DNA from: Alphaproteobacteria bacterium
GTDB lineage: Bacteria > Pseudomonadota > Alphaproteobacteria > Micavibrionales > Micavibrionaceae
Direction: 5' to 3'
DNA length: 39,523 nt
Assembly (NCBI GenBank): GCA_002401695.1
Contig: NVTV01000024.1
Location: forward strand, 1 to 39,523
A model generated the notes under the pieces. The model made no database searches and had not been told where the DNA came from. It worked only from the letters and a program-made list of their open reading frames with translations. How positions within the stretch are numbered: position 1 is the first letter of the stretch; each line of letters begins with the position of its first letter. A program made the translations under genes and the position numbers. This document shows, piece after piece, positions 15,611 through 24,221 of this stretch.

Positions 15611-17623
15611 TTAAATCTCCATATCCTTATCGCCCGTCCGCGCGATTTGGTGGGCGGCGATAACAGGTCGCATAATGTCATCCAGCCTGCGGCTCGTAAC
15701 CTCATTGCCGTCATCATCAAATATTTGGTCGTGATCTTTGGCTTTGGGTGGTTTGGGGGCTTGCTTTTTATCATCCACCTTTGGCTGGCGGTCTTTGCCC
15801 GTCGCGTCCGCAGGAATATCTTTCATGGTTTCACGCTTGATCATCAAGCGGTCATCCACGAGCCGTATTTGCTGACCCCAGAGGCAGTCTTGCGGGCGGG
15901 GAGCACCTGCATAACCTTTATCCTCTGGGTCTACGGTAGGGGGAGCACAAATACGGCCCGTGAAATTCTTATCTGTGTAATATGTGATTTTGTTGGCTTT
16001 GATCGGAGCTGTACCAGACAGCAGGATTATCTCTTCGTCGGCGGGAAGCTGCATAACTTCGCCGGGTGTTAATAACTGCCGTGCCGTTTCTTGGCGCGAG
16101 ACCATAACATGCGATAACCACGGCGCTAATCGATGGCCTGCGTAATTCCGCATGGCGCGCATTTCTGTAGTGCTACCAACTGCGTCTGATATACGTTTGG
16201 CTGTGCGCTCGTCATTAGTGGCGAAGACAATCCGTACATGGCAGTTGTCGAGTATGGCGTTGTTTGGGCCGTATGCTTTCTCAATTTGGTTGAGAGATTG
16301 CGCGATTAGGAAAGCCCGAATGCCATACCCCGCCATAAATGCCAGTGCACTTTCAAAGAAGTCGAGCCGTCCAAGGGCAGGAAACTCATCAAGCATGAAC
16401 AAGACTTTGCGGCGGGATGGGTTATTGTTGGTCTCAAGGCTCTCGGTAAGGCGGCGTCCTATCTGGTTCAGGATAAGACGGATCAGTGGCTTGGTTCTTG
16501 AAATGTCTGACGGCGGCACGACGAGGTATAAAGATACGGGTTTGTCCGCGTCCACAAGGTCGCTAATCCGCCATTCGCATTTGGAAGTCACCTCGGCAAT
16601 AGTCGGGTCTCTATACAGAGACAGAAAGCTCATCGCCGTTGACAATACACCTGAGCGTTCGTTTTCAGATTTATTGAGGAGTTCACGCGCTGCTTGTGCA
16701 ACAACGGGATGGGCTTCGGCTTTTTGACTGTCGCCGAGGTGATTAGTTTCCATCATCGCCCATAGCGTTTTCTCAAAAGAGCGTTTGGGGTCAGATAGAA
16801 ATGAGGCTACGCGGGCTAAGGTCTTTTCTTGTTCCGCGTAGAGAATATGTAAGATAGCACCGACCAATAATGAATGCGCAGTTTTCTCCCAATGGTTACG
16901 GCGTTCAAGTACACCGTCCGGGTCAACTAATATGTCAGCAATGTTTTGTACATCGCGGACTTCGCATGCGCCTTTACGTACTTCTAGCAGGGGATTGTAT
17001 TTAGCCGATGCTGCATTGGTGGGATCAAATAACAAGCAATGAGAAAATGTAGAACGCCATCCAGCCGTAAGCTGCCAGTTCTCGCCTTTAATATCGTGAA
17101 TGACCGCGCTGCCTGTCCAAGACAGAAGTGTCGGAATAACAAGACCCACACCCTTGCCCGAACGTGTCGGCGCAATCGCCATGACATGTTCCGGCCCGTC
17201 ATGGCGCAGATAATGATCATGAGCTTGGCCAAGAAATACGCCGTCATCCGCAAACAGGCCTGCATGCTTCATCATGGACTTGCTCGCCCATTGGGACGAA
17301 CCAAAGGTCGTTAGCTTCTTAGCCTGCCGTCCGCGCCATACGGAACCAGCGACAGCAAACAAAGTTCCGAGGAAACCACCGCCCGCAGCGATCTGTCCGC
17401 CTTTGGCAAAGATACCGGGTGCATAAGCATCAAATGAATACCACCACTCAAATAATCTCCAAGGAAAGTATATTTTATGGCTCGATACGGAAAACCAAGG
17501 CGACCCTAAATAAGCATCATAGTCAAACTGCAAAGCCACCCACTGGGTCGCATACCATGTGGTCAAAATAATGGTCGTAAAGACCAAAACAATTTGCCCG
17601 ATAAGTATTGATTGCGGTGACAT
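15611..17623 (-). CDS. traG: TraG/VirD4 coupling protein
   Basis: Type IV coupling protein that brings the relaxase-DNA complex to the mating channel. Two N-terminal membrane helices (about residues 8-30 and 75-96) precede the ATPase domain with Walker A APTRSGKGVGLVIPT at about 151-165, the TraG-specific HDIKGENW segment, Walker B VLFMLDEFPALGRL near 405 and a C-terminal FLIAQSLNQIEKAYG. The tail (about 590-670) is Lys/Asp-rich and probably flexible. Length of 670 is normal. It is the first gene of the trb transcription unit. The ATG at 17623 lacks a good ribosome site and has an inverted repeat ending 4 bp upstream, so expression is probably controlled there. Confidence 0.95.
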   Translation of the reverse strand: MSPQSILIGQIVLVFTTIILTTWYATQWVALQFDYDAYLGSPWFSVSSHKIYFPWRLFEWWYSFDAYAPGIFAKGGQIAAGGGFLGTLFAVAGSVWRGRQAKKLTTFGSSQWASKSMMKHAGLFADDGVFLGQAHDHYLRHDGPEHVMAIAPTRSGKGVGLVIPTLLSWTGSAVIHDIKGENWQLTAGWRSTFSHCLLFDPTNAASAKYNPLLEVRKGACEVRDVQNIADILVDPDGVLERRNHWEKTAHSLLVGAILHILYAEQEKTLARVASFLSDPKRSFEKTLWAMMETNHLGDSQKAEAHPVVAQAARELLNKSENERSGVLSTAMSFLSLYRDPTIAEVTSKCEWRISDLVDADKPVSLYLVVPPSDISRTKPLIRLILNQIGRRLTESLETNNNPSRRKVLFMLDEFPALGRLDFFESALAFMAGYGIRAFLIAQSLNQIEKAYGPNNAILDNCHVRIVFATNDERTAKRISDAVGSTTEMRAMRNYAGHRLAPWLSHVMVSRQETARQLLTPGEVMQLPADEEIILLSGTAPIKANKITYYTDKNFTGRICAPPTVDPEDKGYAGAPRPQDCLWGQQIRLVDDRLMIKRETMKDIPADATGKDRQPKVDDKKQAPKPPKAKDHDQIFDDDGNEVTSRRLDDIMRPVIAAHQIARTGDKDMEI

Positions 17624-17626
17624 AAA

Positions 17627-17655
17627 CTAAAGTCCATTTCTAAGTTGGACTTTAG
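17627..17655. promoter_or_regulatory. 10-bp inverted repeat directly upstream of traG
   Basis: CTAAAGTCCA (17627-17636) and TGGACTTTAG (17646-17655) are perfect complements separated by 9 nt. The proximal arm ends 4 bp before the traG ATG. As DNA it could be the operator of a dimeric repressor; as RNA it would form a hairpin over the ribosome-binding region. Either way it sits where the whole trb operon could be controlled. The remaining bases up to 17833 hold no gene and presumably contain the divergent promoters of traG and the helicase gene, but I see no convincing -35/-10 pair. Confidence 0.65.
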
Positions 17656-17833
17656 GCTGAGCAAAATCACGCGCTCGGTCTAGTGTGTTTACAGGGTAAA
17701 AGTTTCAAGGCTGAGGGTAGTGGAGTGACTTCGGGGGAGGTAGATTTTCCCATTGATAGAGTTACGGTATTGTTTACGGTGGTTTTTGAGTAAGCATTGA
17801 AGGTTTTAATTTCAGAAAGGTTTAGTTCTCACA

Positions 17834-19720
17834 ATGTCGCTATTGAACTTAAACACGATACCATCGATGAACACGTCGACGAACCAAATTGTTTCTGAAT
17901 TATATGAACCTGCATTAAGCAATGCCAGTTCATATGATCGAGGTGTAGGGTACTTTACGTCTAATTGGCTAAAAATGGCAGCGCAAGGTTTGGGGGTTTT
18001 CGCAAAAAACAATGGTAAAGTCCGTTTTATTGTAAGTCCGTACATGTCTGCTGAAGATTGGGCTGCTCTCGCTCAAGGAGAAGAAGCTAAATCAGATCCA
18101 AACTTACTGCGGGCGCTTGCGTCTACCATTAATGATTTACCAAAGTCATTAGAAGAGCAAACTTTGTCAGTCATGGCGTGGATGGTAGCTGACGGTTTAC
18201 TAGACTTTAGAATCGCAATTCCAGCAGATCAGCTCGACGGAGATTTTCATGATAAATTCGGAGTTTTCCAGGATCGGGAAGGCAACCAAATAGGTTTCCA
18301 TGGTTCACAAAATGATAGCGCAAAAGCTTATCGTAATTACGAGTCAATCAGTATTTTTTATTCTTGGGTAGATGATAGAGAGCGCAAACGAGTAGAGTTT
18401 TTAAAAAGTAGGTTTGATAAACTATGGAATAATAGCGATCCTAATATTCGTATATTTCCAATTCCCGATGCAATTCGTAAAAAGCTAGCCAAGTTTACTG
18501 GAAAATCTTCACGACCATATCCTAATCCAAAGCCTTTAAACAAGTGGAGGCACCAAAAAGAAGCGCTGGAGGTATTCCTTGAAAAGCAGGGCGGAATTTT
18601 AGAGATGGCCACTGGTACCGGGAAAACGAGAACCGCCTTATCAATTCAAAAGGAACTTTTTTCTAGGGGCTTAATTGATACTGCAGTAATTACAATGTCA
18701 GGCGACGATTTGTTATCACAATGGTATAAGCAATTACTTGAGGGTTTTGAATTTTCCATCTTCCGTCATTACGGAGGGAAAAAAGAAGGGGATGATTTCT
18801 TTGCAGCTAAAGGAAAAAAAATATTACTCGTTTCTCGGCATCAAATTCACAATCTTATTCCGTATTTATCTGATACAGGTATGCCGAAATCCTTAATTAT
18901 TTGCGATGAAGTTCACAGATTTGGTTCCCCATCGATGATCCGTGAATTAACGGGCTATATTAGCAGGTTTGGCTTCCGACTTGGATTGAGTGCAACACCA
19001 GAACGTGAATATGATGAATTTGGAAATGATTTTATTGAAAGTGAAATTGGTCCAGTAATATTTACTTTTACATTGGAACAGGCCATAGAAAGGGGAATTT
19101 TATGTGAATTTGATTATTTGCCATTAACTTACACATTATCAGAAGATGACCGTGCGGACATAAAAAAAGCTTTTGCAAAGCACTATGCTAAAAAAGCAGC
19201 TGGAGAACCAGCATCTGAGGAAGTATTATATCGAGATATTGCTAAAGTACGAAAAACCAGTTTGACAAAAATAGAGCCATTTAAAGAGTTAGTAAAGTCT
19301 AATTTAAATGTGCTTGATAGAAGTCTTCTATTCGTTGAAACTGCGGATTTTGGCCTTTCGGTGCAAGCTGTGTTGATGGAAGCTAAAATACCATATCACA
19401 CTTATTTTCAAAATGATCACAAAGACAATTTGCAGCGGTTTGCACAAGGTGGTTTAGACTGCTTGTTGAGTTGCCATAAGCTTTCAGAGGGTATTGATAT
19501 CCAATCTGTTGGCACGATTGTCTTATTTGCATCGTCTAGGGCAAAATTAGAAACGGTACAAAGGCTTGGAAGATGTTTACGTATTGACCCTCTTAATCCT
19601 CAAAAAAGAGCTTTAGTCGTTGATTTTATTGAGGCCAACCCTGAGGATGGTTCTGCTGATGCTGATAGAAGAGATTGGTTTCTTGCCTTGGCATCTAAAT
19701 GTATATCCAGTATAGCCTAA
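17834..19720 (+). CDS. SF2 helicase with N-terminal PLD-like nuclease domain (phosphorothioation-linked, putative effector)
   Basis: A 628-residue protein with two modules. Residues about 20-210 resemble phospholipase D-like nuclease domains: FHDKFGVF (H139, K141) followed by GFHGSQND (155-162) is an HKD-like pair. Residues about 235-620 are an SF2 DEAD/DEAH helicase: RHQ at 239-241, Walker A ATGTGKT (259-265), DEVH (358-361), SAT (386-388), and motifs V and VI in SEGIDIQSVG and QRLGRCLR. Such proteins process DNA in restriction-type defence. It opens a plus-strand operon whose last gene runs into dndA from the opposite side, with no dndFGH nearby. I infer a role in the restriction or replication-blocking arm of the phosphorothioation system; it may correspond to a Pbe protein. 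The ATG has only a weak, distant AAAGG, and a second ATG lies 11 codons on. Domain calls are firm, the role is inferred. Confidence 0.8.
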   Translation: MSLLNLNTIPSMNTSTNQIVSELYEPALSNASSYDRGVGYFTSNWLKMAAQGLGVFAKNNGKVRFIVSPYMSAEDWAALAQGEEAKSDPNLLRALASTINDLPKSLEEQTLSVMAWMVADGLLDFRIAIPADQLDGDFHDKFGVFQDREGNQIGFHGSQNDSAKAYRNYESISIFYSWVDDRERKRVEFLKSRFDKLWNNSDPNIRIFPIPDAIRKKLAKFTGKSSRPYPNPKPLNKWRHQKEALEVFLEKQGGILEMATGTGKTRTALSIQKELFSRGLIDTAVITMSGDDLLSQWYKQLLEGFEFSIFRHYGGKKEGDDFFAAKGKKILLVSRHQIHNLIPYLSDTGMPKSLIICDEVHRFGSPSMIRELTGYISRFGFRLGLSATPEREYDEFGNDFIESEIGPVIFTFTLEQAIERGILCEFDYLPLTYTLSEDDRADIKKAFAKHYAKKAAGEPASEEVLYRDIAKVRKTSLTKIEPFKELVKSNLNVLDRSLLFVETADFGLSVQAVLMEAKIPYHTYFQNDHKDNLQRFAQGGLDCLLSCHKLSEGIDIQSVGTIVLFASSRAKLETVQRLGRCLRIDPLNPQKRALVVDFIEANPEDGSADADRRDWFLALASKCISSIA

Positions 19721-19738
19721 TCCATTAGGGGAAATAAA

Positions 19739-19945
19739 ATGACTGCGCGACCATTGATTGATCCGGCAATTCAAGAAGCTATTGACGAAGCTTTGGCTGA
19801 TATAAAACAAGAGCACCCTGAGTTCGCAAGAAAGTTTGCACGAAGAATAGCGCTAAAATTAACCGGATCGTTTAGAGAATCTGATCTGATCGACCTTATA
19901 AATGATGTACCTTACGATAATCATGAGGTGACGTGTGAAGGTTGA
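19739..19945 (+). CDS. Small 68-residue protein of the defence operon, unknown
   Basis: I do not recognise this protein. It is short, mostly helical by composition, with an acidic first third (IDPAIQEAIDEALADIKQEHPEF), a basic centre (ARKFARRIALKL) and a polar end. AGGGGAAA lies 4-5 nt before the ATG, a strong ribosome site, and its end overlaps the GTG start of the next gene by 11 nt, so it is very likely translated. It sits between the helicase and the SMC-type ATPase and shares their AT-rich composition. It could be an adaptor or inhibitor of the neighbours. It is small enough to be missed by automated annotation. Confidence 0.7.
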   Translation: MTARPLIDPAIQEAIDEALADIKQEHPEFARKFARRIALKLTGSFRESDLIDLINDVPYDNHEVTCEG

Positions 19946-21860
19946 AATTACAGGGTGGAAGGCTAAAAATTTGAGGGGTTATCTTCGTGATGTCGAAATC
20001 AACTTAGGTAGCCCACAGAAGCGGTGGTCTTTGATTCAAATGCCTAATGGTACAGGCAAAACTACAACCATGTCTCTGCTTCGAGTTGCTATGTCTGGCA
20101 TGGAGTTAGCGCCAGACCAAATTAAGAATTACAAAGCAGACGATTTAGTCGAAGAGGGTTTTTTCGAATTGTCACTCATGATTGACGGTGCGCCTTGGCG
20201 TGTTGAATTAGAATTCGATTTTAGGCGTCAAACATGTGAATTTTTCACCACTTCAATAGGCAAGGGTTCTGGTGGAAGAAGCCCAGGGTTTGATCTTCCA
20301 ACAGAATTAACGCAATTAGGCAGTTTGACTGATTTGTTCATTTTTGATGGTGAACTAGCTTCCGCAATTATTACAATTGGGAAAACTCAGGCGGATCAAG
20401 CTATTAGAGGCTTATACCGCTTAGACCATTTAACAGAGTTGAAACAACAAGCGCAACATTATGCCAAGACGCGGCAACAAGCCGCAACAGTCTCAAAAGC
20501 TGCCTCAAAAGGCTATTTGGAGCGATATGAGGCAGAATATAAAGAAGCATTACAGGTTCTTGACACATTAAAAAAGAAAGAAAAATCTTATAAATTTGAT
20601 ATTGAAAAATACGATAAACAAATCAAAAACATCCAAAATAAAATCGAGAATGATGATGCCGCAGATGAAAAATTTAAACGAGAGAAAGATTCCATTAAAA
20701 AGGTTATTGCAACACAAAAACAAAGAGTTTCTGATTACACTCTTCGTTCTATCAAGTGCTTCAGGTTGCCCCCGCTATTCCATGATACATTAAGAAAACG
20801 ACTAAATGAATTAGGAGGAACCCTGCAAGAGCTTAAATTACCACGTACCACATCCAGAGAGTTTTTTAAACATTTAGCAAAACAGGAACAGTGTATTTGC
20901 GATAGAGAAATCGGCAAAATTGAAGCACAGGCGATACGAAATAATGCGGAAGATTATTTGGGGGAAGATCAAATCGTCGTCATTAACCATATGAAAGATG
21001 CTCTCGCAAAAAGTGAAAAAGAGACTGAACGATTTGATGAAATATCTACGTTATTGCAAAATGCACAAAGCTCTCTCAAAGAAGCTATACAAAAAGAAAA
21101 TAAGCTTGATAAGCAGAAAGACTTAGAGGACAATAATAACAGGGCAGCCTTAAAGGTAGATTTACAAAAAATTCAACGCCAATCGATACTTGTAGAAGAC
21201 AGTCTTTATAAGTTACTAGATAGTGACACTGGAAGTATGGGCCGAACTTGGAAAAACAATATTCCCCTGTGTATGGAGGAAGTGGATAATCGAGAAAATT
21301 TATATAATACAGTTTTAGGAACTTTTGAAATTTCTCAAAAAGTATTATTGTTTTGTAAGTTAATTGATAAAGTAGAACAAGCCTCACTCAAAAGTTTACG
21401 CTCAAGAATACGCAAAACCACCAATGATTATTTAGATAAAATCCTTCCCAATGAAGCTCTCCGCGTTTCATCAATTGACGGTAGTTTACGGCTTACTACC
21501 AATCAAATTACGGAAAAAATAGCTGTGAGCGAAGGACAAAAATTGGCCGTTTCTTATGCTTTTCTAACAGCGTTGCTTCATAATGCACCACACGAACTAC
21601 CTTTTATTGTGGATTCTCCAGCTGTATCTTTAGACACTGAATTGAGACGTACTGTTTCAAGCCTTATTCCTGATCTCTTCGATCAAATGATCATGTTTGT
21701 TATCTCTAGTGAAAGAGAAGGGTTCGCCGAATTTTTTTATACAAGCGATGATGTAAGATATGCTACTATTTCGATAGACCGTTTGACTGGAAATACATCT
21801 GTAAAAGATGGAATTGAAGCCTTCCAGACCTTCCATAGTATCGATGGAGAGGTGCTATGA
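19935..21860 (+). CDS. DndD-like SMC/RecN-type coiled-coil ATPase
   Basis: A 641-residue ABC ATPase of the SMC/Rad50/DndD type. Walker A MPNGTGKTT at 36-44, the LFIFDGELA segment at 134-142 that parallels the FFFDGEKI of true DndD, a long charged coiled coil (about 160-470) with a CIC pair at 320-322 where Rad50-like proteins carry their zinc hook, signature SEGQKLAVS at 532-540 and Walker B PFIVDSPAVSLD at 556-567. It looks like a second, diverged DndD alongside the one at 25752-27713. The start is GTG at 19935 with GAGGTGA just upstream; its stop overlaps the next start (ATGA). Likely job: ATP-driven DNA sensing or tethering with the helicase and the DUF262 protein. The family is clear, the role inferred. 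Confidence 0.8.
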   Translation: MKVEITGWKAKNLRGYLRDVEINLGSPQKRWSLIQMPNGTGKTTTMSLLRVAMSGMELAPDQIKNYKADDLVEEGFFELSLMIDGAPWRVELEFDFRRQTCEFFTTSIGKGSGGRSPGFDLPTELTQLGSLTDLFIFDGELASAIITIGKTQADQAIRGLYRLDHLTELKQQAQHYAKTRQQAATVSKAASKGYLERYEAEYKEALQVLDTLKKKEKSYKFDIEKYDKQIKNIQNKIENDDAADEKFKREKDSIKKVIATQKQRVSDYTLRSIKCFRLPPLFHDTLRKRLNELGGTLQELKLPRTTSREFFKHLAKQEQCICDREIGKIEAQAIRNNAEDYLGEDQIVVINHMKDALAKSEKETERFDEISTLLQNAQSSLKEAIQKENKLDKQKDLEDNNNRAALKVDLQKIQRQSILVEDSLYKLLDSDTGSMGRTWKNNIPLCMEEVDNRENLYNTVLGTFEISQKVLLFCKLIDKVEQASLKSLRSRIRKTTNDYLDKILPNEALRVSSIDGSLRLTTNQITEKIAVSEGQKLAVSYAFLTALLHNAPHELPFIVDSPAVSLDTELRRTVSSLIPDLFDQMIMFVISSEREGFAEFFYTSDDVRYATISIDRLTGNTSVKDGIEAFQTFHSIDGEVL

Positions 21861-22354
21861 GTTTTCATCTTAGGAGTGGTCTAAGGAGTTTCTTTGATTT
21901 TGATGCAGGACGAATGTTTTCCAAATCACCTACAAAGGAAGAGGGTAAGGCCTTTTTATTGTTTGACGGATTTTACGCTGGTTTATTATTAGGATTACAA
22001 TTAGGAAGATTATCCGAAAAATCTTCACTTGAAAAAAATAATTTTATTATCGGTTATCCAGACGTATATTTAGATTCCAGATCTTATATTGCAGGTTTGG
22101 TTGTCGAAGCAGAACTTAGGCGTCTTGACACTGTAAATTATAGCCAAGCTGACTATGAACGAGAAATCGCTAAATTACTTGATCCTGATGAGCCTTCCAG
22201 ATTAAGTAAAGAAAATGGGATTGAAGCTGTCAATTTATATGCTGCAGGGGGGTTTGAATACCTTAGAGAAAAGATGAAGCCTAAGCCAACCAGTGTGCAA
22301 AATTTTTTAATACGTTATCACGAACTATGGGATGAGGAGTTCGGAGATACATGA
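21857..22354 (+). CDS. Unknown 165-residue protein of the defence operon
   Basis: I do not recognise a family. Features: an N-terminal FHLRSGLRSFFDFDAGRMF, a segment GKAFLLFDGFYAGLLLGLQLGRL that is amphipathic rather than membrane-spanning, FIIGYPDVYLDSRSYIAGLVVEAELRRL, and a C-terminal SVQNFLIRYHELWDEEFG. It is likely a soluble helical protein. Its start overlaps the stop of the ATPase gene (ATGA) and its stop overlaps the next start (ATGA), so it is produced stoichiometrically with both and may be a subunit of the same complex. By position next to a DndD-like ATPase it recalls DndE beside DndD, but I see no sequence likeness to DndE. Confidence 0.7.
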   Translation: MSFHLRSGLRSFFDFDAGRMFSKSPTKEEGKAFLLFDGFYAGLLLGLQLGRLSEKSSLEKNNFIIGYPDVYLDSRSYIAGLVVEAELRRLDTVNYSQADYEREIAKLLDPDEPSRLSKENGIEAVNLYAAGGFEYLREKMKPKPTSVQNFLIRYHELWDEEFGDT

Positions 22355-24201
22355 CGGACCCAATTCCTGATGAGCGAAATAGTCTCCTGAATCTAAGAAC
22401 ATCTGTTGTGACCGTTGCAGACTTGTTAAGTGGGTACGGCTCAATTTCTGTACCACAGTTTCAACGTTCATATTCTTGGGAGAAGATACATGTGGACGCA
22501 TTTTTGCAAGATGTAAATATGTGTTTGGAGGCTCGCGGTCGGAGCGAAATTAGACCACATTTTTTCGGAGCTATTGTAACCTGTTCTTCAGAAGTTCCAG
22601 GGTCAGCACGATCGCATTTGCTTTTAGTGGACGGGCAGCAAAGAATCGCCACGATATATTTATTTCTTGTAGAACTAAGAAAAAGATTTGAGTTAGCGGC
22701 TAGTTTGGCCAAAAAGACGTCCGAAGATTCTGTGCTGAAGGGAGTGTTGTTAGCGAGGGCAAAAACACTAAAAGAAAATTTTGAATGCATTTTGGATGTT
22801 GAGTTTAAAGATGTAAATACTGTTCGTAGACTGACTATGTGTTATTCGGATAGGGCCTATTTTGAACAATTACTAGATGGCCTTGAACCTGAAGCCACTA
22901 AAACATCACATCGCTCAATATTCCAATCACATTCATTGATAGAGACATATTTTAATGCGATATTTGATGGCATTGTCATCATGCAGGGTCAATCAGCTTT
23001 ACTAGAACGCTTATACAAAATGTTTCTGAAAGATTGGTCCATAGTTCATTTATCGTTTGATGACCGTGAACACGCTAACACTATGTTTCGTGTCCTCAAT
23101 ACTAGGGGTGTGCAGATTAAGAACTGCGAGCAATTACGTGCAAGAACTTTAGAAGCTCTAAGAAGTCAACCAGTTACCAAGCTTGATGATTTATCGAATG
23201 TATGGGATGTTATTATTAATAATGACATCTTAGACCCAGATGAACTACTTTCTATTGTGTATGAAGCCTTAACAGGTAAAAAACCTACATTTGGTCGCCA
23301 AGACCTTGATTATGAGGATGTTTTTTTTCCTAGCATGAGCGGTTTTAAAAACCTCACTACGGATGGTGTTAGAGCAACGGTTGAAGGTATTCACAAGCTA
23401 AAAAAATCTGTCCAAACAGTATCCACCCTAGCAAGTGGAGTGGCGCCCGAACATATCCTTAGTAACATAGATCCTGTTTCTAAAACAAGATTAGAGGCCA
23501 TGCAAAAGGTTCTAAAACTCGGCTACTGCACTCTTCCAATTTTATTAAACGCTGAAAAACTCGGTCATAGGTCCTTTATTCAAGTGGTCGATGTTATTGA
23601 GAGGTTCTTATTCCGTTATGCTACTATTGCTAAAGGACCAATTCATAAAGTCCAAAGGTTGTTTTCTAAGCATGGGCAATTGATGCGTAAAGAACCGCAT
23701 GAATTTCGTACTACTGCTTTTATTGCCGATTTGAATGCTCTAATCAACATTCATGCCTCAGATGAAGTTTTCACCGAAAGATTAAAAGCTTTAAGATATG
23801 ATGGGGATGAACGAGCCGCGATTAAATATCTGCTTATTATGAATGAACACATGTTTCAGTGGTATAGTAAAGGGAACCAAGGCAAACCAACCTGCCTTGA
23901 TACTACGCGTTGTTTGGACTTCAAGAAGCTAACGATTGAACATGTTCATGCGCGTAATGCCGAAGCCGGCAATGAACAAATGAATGGTTTGACCGAGTAT
24001 TTAGGGAATTTGACGATAGTGAGTGAAGCTGAAAATGATCGATTGGGAAATAAACCGTTTGCCGACAAAAAACCTATACTTGCCGCCTCGACGTCAGATT
24101 TAAATAAGGAAATTGCTTTATATGAGGATTGGAATTTAGACAACTATACAATTCGCCTCAATTTATTAGTAGAAAGAAGTTTAGCGATTTTTTCACTCTA
24201 A
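22351..24201 (+). CDS. DUF262/DUF1524 protein (SspE/GmrSD-like putative effector)
   Basis: A 616-residue protein of the DUF262-DUF1524 class that includes the modified-DNA restriction enzyme GmrSD and the phosphorothioate-sensing nickase SspE. N-terminal DUF262: VPQFQRSYSWE at 34-44, FFGAIV at 71-76, and the nucleotidase motif DGQQR at 94-98. The C-terminus (about 520-616) has the DUF1524 HNH-like layout: LTIEHVHARNA, then LGNLTIVSEAENDRLGNKPFADKK. The usual EHI-x-P is EHVHA here, so the Pro is missing. It ends 20 bp before the dndA stop on the other strand. Inference: it reads phosphorothioate or foreign DNA and cuts or nicks it, using NTP hydrolysis. Family call good; activity unproven. Confidence 0.85.
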   Translation: MTDPIPDERNSLLNLRTSVVTVADLLSGYGSISVPQFQRSYSWEKIHVDAFLQDVNMCLEARGRSEIRPHFFGAIVTCSSEVPGSARSHLLLVDGQQRIATIYLFLVELRKRFELAASLAKKTSEDSVLKGVLLARAKTLKENFECILDVEFKDVNTVRRLTMCYSDRAYFEQLLDGLEPEATKTSHRSIFQSHSLIETYFNAIFDGIVIMQGQSALLERLYKMFLKDWSIVHLSFDDREHANTMFRVLNTRGVQIKNCEQLRARTLEALRSQPVTKLDDLSNVWDVIINNDILDPDELLSIVYEALTGKKPTFGRQDLDYEDVFFPSMSGFKNLTTDGVRATVEGIHKLKKSVQTVSTLASGVAPEHILSNIDPVSKTRLEAMQKVLKLGYCTLPILLNAEKLGHRSFIQVVDVIERFLFRYATIAKGPIHKVQRLFSKHGQLMRKEPHEFRTTAFIADLNALINIHASDEVFTERLKALRYDGDERAAIKYLLIMNEHMFQWYSKGNQGKPTCLDTTRCLDFKKLTIEHVHARNAEAGNEQMNGLTEYLGNLTIVSEAENDRLGNKPFADKKPILAASTSDLNKEIALYEDWNLDNYTIRLNLLVERSLAIFSL

Positions 24202-24221
24202 GTATTAAAAAAACTACTGAT

